A program made the position numbers and the translations under genes. Of a stretch of 15,690 bases of DNA, positions 1-5,312 are shown one piece after another (the first letter of the stretch is position 1; each line of letters starts with the position of its first letter). The notes below the pieces were generated by a model. The model was not told the DNA's origin and did no database searches. It was given only the letters and a program-made list of their open reading frames with translations. This DNA comes from an uncultured Bacteroidales bacterium. GTDB lineage: Bacteria > Bacteroidota > Bacteroidia > Bacteroidales > P3. The stretch covers positions 1 to 15,690 of the forward strand of contig CALGGY010000132.1 in assembly GCA_937915785.1 (NCBI GenBank), written 5' to 3'.

Positions 1-2
1 AT

Positions 3-107
3 GAGAATAGGAAGAAGCGACAGCTCTTCCGAAGAAGGGCGGCAATCGAGCCGCTCATCGGACACCTCAAGTCAGACTGCCGAGCTGAGTATCAGGGCTA
101 TTACTGA
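3..107 (+). mobile_element. C-terminal fragment of an IS5-superfamily-like transposase (5' end outside window)
   Basis: The plus-strand frame with codons starting at position 3 is open from the window edge to TGA at 105-107. It reads 34 residues containing RRRAAIEPLIGHLKSD, which matches the late conserved block of IS5/IS1182-type DDE transposases (R-x-x-IEP-x-IGHLKSD). In that family the block holds the last catalytic acidic residue (E of IEP) and is normally followed by R-L-x-R-N-x-L-K-G-x-x-GD and an alanine-rich tail of some 40 residues. Here the frame stops 10 residues after HLKSD (CRAEYQGYY), and I do not find the missing tail in the other two plus frames. The gene is therefore probably truncated or frameshifted at its 3' end. 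Whether the 5' part is intact cannot be seen. Family assignment rests on one motif block. Confidence 0.62.
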
Positions 108-144
108 CCCCATACTGCGAAACCTATCGGTTTCTTTTATGGGG
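108..144. repeat. Nested imperfect hairpin just after the transposase fragment
   Basis: CCCCAT (108-113) pairs with ATGGGG (139-144), and inside it GAAACC (119-124) pairs with GGTTTC (129-134) around a TATC loop. It begins directly after the transposase stop codon. No T-tract follows on the plus strand, so it is not a standard intrinsic terminator. It may belong to the end of the insertion element or to a REP-like palindromic element. Confidence 0.6.
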
Positions 145-229
145 TTATTGAGATTCAGCCTCTTCGAGGCTGTTGAAAAACAGTCGAATATAGGATAGGA
201 GCCTTGTATAATTGTTTATCAATAACCCC
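141..229. repeat. 11-bp inverted repeat enclosing a 7-bp hairpin
   Basis: GGGGTTATTGA (141-151) is repeated in perfect inverted orientation as TCAATAACCCC (219-229). Between them CAGCCTC (156-162) and GAGGCTG (166-172) form a tight hairpin with a TTC loop. The left arm shares 141-144 with the hairpin at 108-144, so the two foldings exclude each other. The repeat could mark an end of the insertion element or act as a stop structure downstream of pheT on the minus strand. Neither use is demonstrated. Confidence 0.55.
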
Positions 230-273
230 TAATTTCTCAACTTCCTAATTTCTTAACTCTAATCTCCTAACTC
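229..273. repeat. Degenerate 14-16-nt pyrimidine-rich tandem repeat
   Basis: Three diverged units of the form CTAATTTCTCAACTTC start at 229, 245 and 259 (the last shorter). They differ mainly by C/T changes and lie directly downstream of the pheT stop codon. Arrays of this kind (degenerate AACTCCTAA-type units) are common between genes in Bacteroidales. No coding potential or terminator is visible in it. Confidence 0.5.
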
Positions 274-277
274 GGAA

Positions 278-2749
278 TCAGCTTCTTATCTTGGCTCCGA
301 GCTTGGTTTCGAAAGTTTTCTGCAGTTTGGCCATTACAGCATCTATCTGCTTATCGGACAGGGTTTTGTCCTTATCCTGCAACACAAAACTTACTGCGTA
401 GGATTTCTTGCCTTGTTCAATGCGGTCGCCTTCGTAAACATCGAACAGGCCGACTTTTTTCAGCAGTTTGCGCTCTGTTTCGTAGGCGGCACGTTCTATC
501 TCGTCGAAGGTAACGGCCTTGTCGATAACCAACGCAAGGTCGCGGCGCACCTCGGGGAACTTGGCCACTTCGGCGTACACCACATCCTTGGCGGGAAGGC
601 TCTTCAGCACCAAATCCCAGTTGATGTCGGCAAAGAACACCGGCTGTTTGCAGTCCATACGTTTCAAAGTGGCTTTCGATAGTTCGCCTACGGTGGCCAA
701 CACCTTACGGTTATCCTTGAAAATCAATGCAATACCTTTACTATAATATTTCTCCGAAGCCGGTTCTACCACCACACGCGACAGGTTGATGCGCAGACGC
801 TGCAAAATGCTCATCACCCGTGCCTTAAGGTAGTAGAAATCAGTCTTTTCCGATTTCAGCTTCCAATTTTCGGGCACTTCGGCACCGGTTTCGAACAGCG
901 ACAGGTGGCGTTCCTCGAAATAATGTTTGGTTACGTCGCTATTCTCCACTTGGTCGGGATTGTAGCGGTAAATCTTGCCAAACTCGAACAGCTTCTGGTT
1001 CAGTATTTTATGGTTAAGATTGTAAACCACGCATTCAAGACCGCTGTACAGCAAAGTCTGACGCATAACGTTCAGCTCCTTGCTCAACGGGTTGAGAATC
1101 ACCACATTGTTCTTCGGGTCGAAATCCTCGTTGTTGTCGTAGTATTCCGATTTGGTTAGCGAGTTGTTCATTATCTCGCTGAAACCATTGTCGGCCAAGT
1201 AGTTGCCAATAACATTCTGCACCTTGTGCGGATTGGGTTTGGGGGCGTACGACAGGCAACTGTTCAGGCTTTCGCCGAAAGCTATGTTGTTGTAGCCGTA
1301 AATACGCATAATCTCCTCAACCACATCGCATTCGCGGGTAACGTCAACCTTGTTGGTGGGCACACTCACGGTCATACCCTCGGCATCGTCGGCAAGCACC
1401 TTTATGTCGAGCATGGAAAGTATTGATTTGATGGTATCTACAGGTATAACCTTGCCCATCAGCGCAAAAATGCGACGGTAGTTTATCTCCACCTTGCAAG
1501 GTTCTATGGGTTTGGGGTAAATGTCTGTAATGTCGGAACTTATGATGCCACCTGCCAACTCTTTTATCAGCATTGCCGCCCGTTTGATGGCATATATGGT
1601 GATATTGGGGTCGCAGCCACGCTCGTAGCGGAACGAGGCATCGGTCTTAAGTCCGTGAAATTTAGAGGTTTTGCGTATGCTCACGGGATTGAAGTAGGCG
1701 CTTTCGAGAAACACGTTGGTGGTGTACTTGGTTACGCCCGATTTTTCGCCGCCGAACACACCGGCAATGCACATGCCTTCGTTTTCGTTGCAAATCATCA
1801 GCTCGTTGCCGTTCAGTTTGCGCTGAACGCCGTCGAGGGTGGTGAACATTGTTCCGGCAGGCAATTTCTTCACTATCACGTGGTTTCCGTCAATTTTGTC
1901 GGCATCGAAAGCGTGCAGTGGCTGTCCCACTTCCATCAGCACAAAGTTGGTGATGTCCACCACGTTGTTTATCGGACGCAGTCCTACGGCCACAAGTTTG
2001 TTTTTCAACCATTCGGGCGACTCGGCCACCTTAACGCCGGTGATGGTGAGGCCGGTGTAGCGGGGACAGTTTTCGGTGTCCTCAACAGTGATTTCGGTCT
2101 TGCGGTCGCTGTTGTCCTGTTTAAAGTTGGCAACCGAAGGTATGTCGAGTTTCAGGTTGCCGCCGTGCTGGGTGTTGTAGGCGGCCACAAGGTCGCGGCC
2201 CACGCCGATGTGCGAAGTGGCGTCGGAGCGGTTGGCGGTGATGGCCACCTCAATGGCGTAGTCCTCTTCCACATGGAAATACAGTTTAGCGGGCATTCCC
2301 ACGGGAGCGTCGGCGGGCAGCACCATAATGCCATCGTGCGAGGTGCCGAGTCCAAGCTCGTCTTCGGCGCAGAGCATGCCTTCCGACACGCATCCGCGGA
2401 TTTTCGATTTCTTTATCTCAAAAAATTCAGTGTCGGAGGTGTAAATTTTTGTGCCTATGGTGGCCACAACCACTTTCTGTCCAGCGGCCACGTTGGGTGC
2501 GCCGCAAACGATGTCAAGCAGGCGGTCGCCGGCCACATCAACGGTGGTAACGTGCAGATGGTCGCTGTCGGGGTGTGGCTCGCAGATCATCACCTGACCG
2601 ATAACCACATGTTCGAGACCGCCTCTGATGGTCTCAACTTTTTCAATTCCTTCTATTTCGAGGCCGCTGAATGTTAGAACATTGTCAATCTGTTCGGGAG
2701 TGAGGTCGGATTTTACGTAATCTTTCAACCATTTGTACGATACTATCAT
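278..2749 (-). CDS. pheT: Phenylalanine--tRNA ligase beta subunit
   Basis: This 823-residue protein is the beta chain of the cytoplasmic alpha2-beta2 synthetase that charges tRNA-Phe. The domain order is the standard one. An EMAP/OB tRNA-binding domain lies at about 45-150 (HPDSDHLHV, VCGAPNV, KIRGCVSEGMLCAEDELG). The B3/B4 editing region is at about 215-400 (INNVVDITNFV, GQPLHAFD). A B5 domain at about 410-490 and the catalytic-like core follow. A ferredoxin-fold anticodon-binding domain fills roughly the last 95 residues (FPEVRRDLALVID). The length is normal for the bacterial family and nothing is missing. The ATG at 2747-2749 begins MIVSYKWLKDYV, the usual beta-chain N-terminus, so the start is secure. 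pheS is not adjacent, as is frequent in Bacteroidota. The gene has its own promoter and a short leader with a hairpin. A remnant of an insertion element lies downstream. Confidence 0.98.
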   Translation of the reverse strand: MIVSYKWLKDYVKSDLTPEQIDNVLTFSGLEIEGIEKVETIRGGLEHVVIGQVMICEPHPDSDHLHVTTVDVAGDRLLDIVCGAPNVAAGQKVVVATIGTKIYTSDTEFFEIKKSKIRGCVSEGMLCAEDELGLGTSHDGIMVLPADAPVGMPAKLYFHVEEDYAIEVAITANRSDATSHIGVGRDLVAAYNTQHGGNLKLDIPSVANFKQDNSDRKTEITVEDTENCPRYTGLTITGVKVAESPEWLKNKLVAVGLRPINNVVDITNFVLMEVGQPLHAFDADKIDGNHVIVKKLPAGTMFTTLDGVQRKLNGNELMICNENEGMCIAGVFGGEKSGVTKYTTNVFLESAYFNPVSIRKTSKFHGLKTDASFRYERGCDPNITIYAIKRAAMLIKELAGGIISSDITDIYPKPIEPCKVEINYRRIFALMGKVIPVDTIKSILSMLDIKVLADDAEGMTVSVPTNKVDVTRECDVVEEIMRIYGYNNIAFGESLNSCLSYAPKPNPHKVQNVIGNYLADNGFSEIMNNSLTKSEYYDNNEDFDPKNNVVILNPLSKELNVMRQTLLYSGLECVVYNLNHKILNQKLFEFGKIYRYNPDQVENSDVTKHYFEERHLSLFETGAEVPENWKLKSEKTDFYYLKARVMSILQRLRINLSRVVVEPASEKYYSKGIALIFKDNRKVLATVGELSKATLKRMDCKQPVFFADINWDLVLKSLPAKDVVYAEVAKFPEVRRDLALVIDKAVTFDEIERAAYETERKLLKKVGLFDVYEGDRIEQGKKSYAVSFVLQDKDKTLSDKQIDAVMAKLQKTFETKLGAKIRS

Positions 2750-2791
2750 ATCACTTGCATTTTCCTATTATTCAATTTGTTGTATAATTCA

Positions 2792-2812
2792 AAAACGACA
2801 GTTTGCCGTTTT
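2792..2812 (-). other. Hairpin near the 5' end of the pheT leader
   Basis: Read on the minus strand, AAAACGGCA pairs with TGTCGTTTT around an AAC loop, giving nine pairs including one G-U. With the promoter at 2824-2854, transcription should begin near 2817-2820, so the hairpin would sit a few nucleotides from the mRNA 5' end. It may stabilise the message. It also has a T-run on the plus strand, but no plus-strand gene precedes it. Confidence 0.5.
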
Positions 2813-2823
2813 TTTCAAAATTT

Positions 2824-2854
2824 CAAAGATACGATTTTTATTTTTATTTAGCAA
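2824..2854 (-). promoter_or_regulatory. Bacteroidota-type promoter for pheT
   Basis: On the minus strand, TTG (2854-2852) is followed by a 20-nt spacer and TATCTTTG (2831-2824), an exact match to the -33/-7 (TTG, TAnnTTTG) consensus of the Bacteroidota primary sigma factor. It is 75 nt upstream of the pheT ATG. The -33 box begins one nucleotide after the T-tract of the preceding terminator. Confidence 0.75.
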
Positions 2855-2855
2855 G

Positions 2856-2891
2856 AAAAAAAACGGCGGAAAAAGCATTGCCGCCTCCGCC
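2856..2891 (-). terminator. Intrinsic terminator after the Gre-like gene
   Basis: On the minus strand, GGCGGA (2891-2886) pairs with TCCGCC (2870-2865) across a 15-nt loop. One G then separates the stem from eight T residues (2863-2856). It lies about 30 nt past the stop codon of the Gre-like gene and separates it from pheT. Confidence 0.7.
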
Positions 2892-2922
2892 ATGCTACAC
2901 TTGGTAACGAAAATATTTTTTT

Positions 2923-3375
2923 TCAGAACACCTCGACAATTGTTTGCTTCACCCCGTTGAACGAAAAGGTGTCGCCCTCTCTCCTACCCTTTATTACCTG
3001 AAACACAGGCACATTGGCCGAAATGCCGAAATAAACTTCTCCGCCCGACGTAAACTTGCCCATCCCAACGGAAACGAACATCCGCTGTTTGTCGGTAACC
3101 ACAATGGAGCCGTAGTCCACCATCGATTGAGGTTTCGAATTTTGCAGCTCCTGCAGGTGCACTATGCTTTCCAAGGCGTTGGAGTATTGTTTGGCAAACA
3201 TGTCGCGCGAACGCATTATTTTTGTGCGGAACGAGTCGTAGCGGTCTTTGTTGGGGCCGTAGTCGTTGGCCTGCTGTTGAGCGGCGTCCATCTCGGCCCT
3301 GGCGGTTTGGGCCACATGGCGCTGGTGCGCGATGCTGTCGGCAATAACGGCGGCGCGGTGTTCTTCTTTTGTCAT
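2923..3375 (-). CDS. Gre-factor-like protein (GreA/GreB C-terminal fold)
   Basis: This is a 150-residue cytoplasmic protein. Residues about 1-80 are predicted helical, like the antiparallel coiled coil of Gre factors. The mid-hairpin stretch NDYGPNKDRYDSFR resembles the GreA tip DLxENxEYxAAK, keeping the N-x-x-x-Y spacing, with acidic residues D38, D44 and D47 nearby. Residues about 85-150 look like the Gre FKBP-like domain (DYGSIVVTD, FGISANVPVFQVIKGRREGDTF, ending in a short beta strand). Gre factors enter the RNA polymerase secondary channel and stimulate cleavage of backtracked RNA. Bacteroidota carry small relatives of this kind that are often mislabelled as 3-oxoacyl-ACP synthase. The two acidic tip residues that define Gre activity are not clearly both present, so it may be a non-cleaving paralogue. 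It lies downstream of the aminotransferase gene, with a terminator between them. Confidence 0.68.
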   Translation of the reverse strand: MTKEEHRAAVIADSIAHQRHVAQTARAEMDAAQQQANDYGPNKDRYDSFRTKIMRSRDMFAKQYSNALESIVHLQELQNSKPQSMVDYGSIVVTDKQRMFVSVGMGKFTSGGEVYFGISANVPVFQVIKGRREGDTFSFNGVKQTIVEVF

Positions 3376-3387
3376 AATGCAGTGGTT

Positions 3388-3427
3388 AAAAACAAGGCAG
3401 GAGTCCGAAAAAACAGACGTCCTGCCT
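3388..3427 (-). terminator. Strong intrinsic terminator after the aminotransferase gene
   Basis: On the minus strand, AGGCAGGA (3427-3420) pairs with TCCTGCCT (3402-3395). Inside it, after a one-base bulge, GTC pairs with GAC around a T-rich loop. The stem is followed by TGTTTTT (3394-3388). It starts 29 nt past the aminotransferase stop and ends only 12 nt before the start codon of the Gre-like gene. Confidence 0.82.
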
Positions 3428-3456
3428 CGATAGCGTTTTATTTAATTATCAACCAA

Positions 3457-4656
3457 TTACAAAGTTCTGCCTGGGTACACTTTCAGAGCCTCTTCCAAGC
3501 ATTTGATGGCTTTTTTGAGGTCCTCGATGCAGATGCAGTAGGTGATACGTGCCTGATGGCGGCCGTTTTCGGGATTTACATAGAAACCGGTGGCCGGTGC
3601 CAGCATCACTGTCTCGCCGTTGTAGTTGAAATCGGTGAGCAGCCATTGGCAGAAACAGTCGCTGTCGTCGATTGGCAGGTCCACCACGGTGTAGAAAGCT
3701 CCTTTAGGATTGGGGCAGAAACAGCCGGGGATTTTGTTTATGCCTTCCACAACCACGTTGCGGCGTGCTATGTATTCTGCCTGCACCTTGTCGAAATACT
3801 CCTGCGGGGTATCCACTGCGGCTTCGGCAAAAATCTGACCAAAGCTGGGAGGACTCAAGCGTGCCTGTGCCAGACGCATGGCAATGCTGTAAACCTCGCT
3901 GTTGCGGGTGACGAGGCATCCCACACGGGCACCGCAGGCGCTGTAGCGTTTCGAAACGGAGTCGAACAGCACCACGTTGTTCTCGCATCCGGGCAGGTTA
4001 AGCACGCTGTAGTGCTCGTGCCCGTCGTAGCAGAACTCGCGGTAAACCTCGTCGGCAAACAGGAAAAGGTCGTATTTTTTCACCAGTCCTGCCACTTTCA
4101 GCAGTTCTTCTTTGCTGTACAGATAACCGGTGGGGTTGTTGGGATTGCATATCATGATGGCGCGGGTGCGCGGAGTGATAGCCTTTTCGAAATCTTCGAT
4201 AGGAGGCAGTGCAAAGCCGGTCTTGATGTCGCTGGGGATGGTAACTATCTTTGCGTCGCACAGTTTGGCGAAAGTGTTGTAGTTGGTGTAGTAGGGTTCG
4301 GGGATTATGATTTCGTCGCCGGGGTTCAAACAAACGGTGAAAGCCATCTGCAGGGCTTCGCTGCCGCCGGTGGTAACGATGATACGTTCGGGGGTGAGCT
4401 CTATGCCGTAGCGTTTGTAGTATTCGCAAAGTTTTTTGCGGTACGACAAAATTCCGGCGGAGTGGCTGTATTCCAGCACTTTGATTTTGGTGTTGGCCAA
4501 AGCGTCGAGGGCTCCCTGCGGAGTTTCGATGTCGGGCTGGCCGATGTTGAGATGATAAATTTTTATTCCTCTTTCCTTGGCTGCGTCGGCAAAGGGCACA
4601 AGTTTACGTATGGCCGATTGCGGCAGTTCTTTACCTTTGTTTGAAATATGTGGCAT
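3457..4656 (-). CDS. Class I/II pyridoxal-phosphate aminotransferase (aspartate aminotransferase type)
   Basis: This 399-residue fold-type I PLP enzyme is close to the usual length. The PLP lysine is K236 in DSVSKRYSACGARVG (S-x-S-K). N174 in NPNNPTG (171-177), D202 and Y205 in ADEVYREF are the expected cofactor contacts. R370 in HQARITY is the likely substrate carboxylate-binding arginine. TTGGSEALQMAF at 95-106 forms the phosphate-binding turn. These features support transfer of amino groups between amino acids and 2-oxo acids in the cytoplasm. The exact amino acid cannot be fixed; aspartate or another acidic or neutral donor is most likely. The N-terminus LPQSAIRKL followed by LNIGQPDIETP matches the family well, so the ATG at 4654-4656 is the right start. 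The gene is bracketed by terminators on both sides and has a candidate promoter at 4713-4743. Confidence 0.92.
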   Translation of the reverse strand: MPHISNKGKELPQSAIRKLVPFADAAKERGIKIYHLNIGQPDIETPQGALDALANTKIKVLEYSHSAGILSYRKKLCEYYKRYGIELTPERIIVTTGGSEALQMAFTVCLNPGDEIIIPEPYYTNYNTFAKLCDAKIVTIPSDIKTGFALPPIEDFEKAITPRTRAIMICNPNNPTGYLYSKEELLKVAGLVKKYDLFLFADEVYREFCYDGHEHYSVLNLPGCENNVVLFDSVSKRYSACGARVGCLVTRNSEVYSIAMRLAQARLSPPSFGQIFAEAAVDTPQEYFDKVQAEYIARRNVVVEGINKIPGCFCPNPKGAFYTVVDLPIDDSDCFCQWLLTDFNYNGETVMLAPATGFYVNPENGRHQARITYCICIEDLKKAIKCLEEALKVYPGRTL

Positions 4657-4670
4657 GACGTGTTATGATT

Positions 4671-4712
4671 AAAAAAAAGAGAAAGTATTTCCGAAAGGAC
4701 GAAAATACTTTC
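4671..4712 (-). terminator. Intrinsic terminator after the DUF1573 gene
   Basis: On the minus strand, GAAAGTATTT (4712-4703) pairs perfectly with AAATACTTTC (4690-4681). A C-A mismatch and a short CG/CG pair lie inside. The stem is followed by TC and eight T residues (4678-4671). It begins 36 nt past the DUF1573 stop codon and ends 14 nt before the aminotransferase ATG. Confidence 0.8.
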
Positions 4713-4743
4713 CAAAACTTAATATCTATTTTTCTGATTTCAA
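4713..4743 (-). promoter_or_regulatory. Candidate promoter for the aminotransferase gene, abutting a terminator stem
   Basis: On the minus strand, TTG (4743-4741), a 20-nt spacer and AAGTTTTG (4720-4713) match the Bacteroidota promoter with one change in the -7 box (AAnnTTTG for TAnnTTTG). Spacing equals that of the pheT promoter. The -7 box touches the first base of the terminator stem, so transcription would start inside the stem's first arm. Confidence 0.45.
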
Positions 4744-4748
4744 GACCC

Positions 4749-5165
4749 TTACTGTTTTACAGTTCCTTTTATTGTAAGAGTAACAGTGGGTGTTGTGGTG
4801 GAGTTGGAGTTCACCGTAACGCGTTTGCTGAAACCGCCGATGTTGTTGGTGTTGTAGCGCACTTTGATGGTGCCGGTTTTGCCGGGCATCACAGGGGCTT
4901 TGGTCCAGCTGGGGGTGGTGCATCCGCACGATGCTCTTACGTTGGAGAGTATCAGGGGTTCGTTGCCCACGTTGGTGAATGTGAACTCGCAGTTGCCGTC
5001 GCCGCCTTTTTTGATTTCACCGTAGTCGTGAGTGGTGCTTGTGAACTCAATCTTGGGACCGTTTTGTTCGGCCTGAGCCTCGGTGGCTGTGGCGGGCTTG
5101 TCTTGTGCATTGGCTATTCCAAACGAGAATAAAGCCATCAAACTTGCTAAAAGTATCTTTTTCAT
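4749..5165 (-). CDS. Secreted DUF1573 domain protein
   Basis: This 138-residue protein has a clear signal peptide (MKKILLASLMALFSFGIANA, cleavage about residue 20), so it is exported to the periplasm or beyond. After a short linker, residues about 38-137 form one DUF1573 domain: HDYGEIKKGGDGNCEFTFTN, then SNVRASCGCTTPSW with the family's Cys-Gly-Cys, then PGKTGTIKVRYNT and a final beta strand. DUF1573 domains have an immunoglobulin-like, ASPM/SPD-2/Hydin-related fold. They are abundant in Bacteroidota and have no established function. The single-domain length is the common short form. It has its own promoter and terminator and appears to be a one-gene transcription unit. Confidence 0.93.
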   Translation of the reverse strand: MKKILLASLMALFSFGIANAQDKPATATEAQAEQNGPKIEFTSTTHDYGEIKKGGDGNCEFTFTNVGNEPLILSNVRASCGCTTPSWTKAPVMPGKTGTIKVRYNTNNIGGFSKRVTVNSNSTTTPTVTLTIKGTVKQ

Positions 5166-5224
5166 GACTTATGTATTTTTTATTTTATTTCGGACATTAC
5201 TTTTGTTTGTAACAAAATCGGTTG

Positions 5225-5232
5225 CAAAATTA
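5225..5232 (-). promoter_or_regulatory. -7 element of the DUF1573 promoter
   Basis: On the minus strand TAATTTTG matches TAnnTTTG and lies 59 nt upstream of the DUF1573 ATG. No TTG is seen at the expected -33 distance, so the assignment rests on one box plus position. Confidence 0.5.
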
Positions 5233-5280
5233 CTATTTTTAATTGTGAAAAAGTAATTTTTTTGCCGATATTTTTTCACA
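5226..5280. promoter_or_regulatory. Two interleaved inverted repeats over the DUF1573 promoter
   Basis: AAAATTACT (5226-5234) pairs with AGTAATTTT (5252-5260). TGTGAAAAA (5244-5252) pairs with TTTTTCACA (5272-5280). The first dyad contains the -7 box and the second covers the region upstream of it. Neither has the T-tract of a terminator for the upstream gene. They could be operators, though AT-rich DNA produces such matches fairly easily. Confidence 0.35.
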
Positions 5281-5312
5281 TCTTAGATAATAAACTATGT
5301 TTCAACGCCTTA

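Noticed and set aside
1..198. Plus-strand 65-residue ORF starting at position 1
   Set aside because: It is a low-complexity Ser-rich reading in the wrong frame over the transposase tail and hairpins. The frame starting at position 3 gives the recognisable transposase block.
1655..2677. 340-residue plus-strand ORF inside pheT
   Set aside because: It is the antisense shadow of a clearly intact pheT, rich in His, Val and Gly, with no domain and no promoter.
2944..4644. 566-residue plus-strand ORF across the Gre-like and aminotransferase genes
   Set aside because: It spans two minus-strand genes and their terminator with no recognisable domain. Long antisense ORFs arise here from third-position bias in the real genes.
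5244..5280. CRP-like TGTGA...TCACA site
   Set aside because: The half-sites are 27 nt apart instead of the six of a CRP site, so a CRP operator is not supported.
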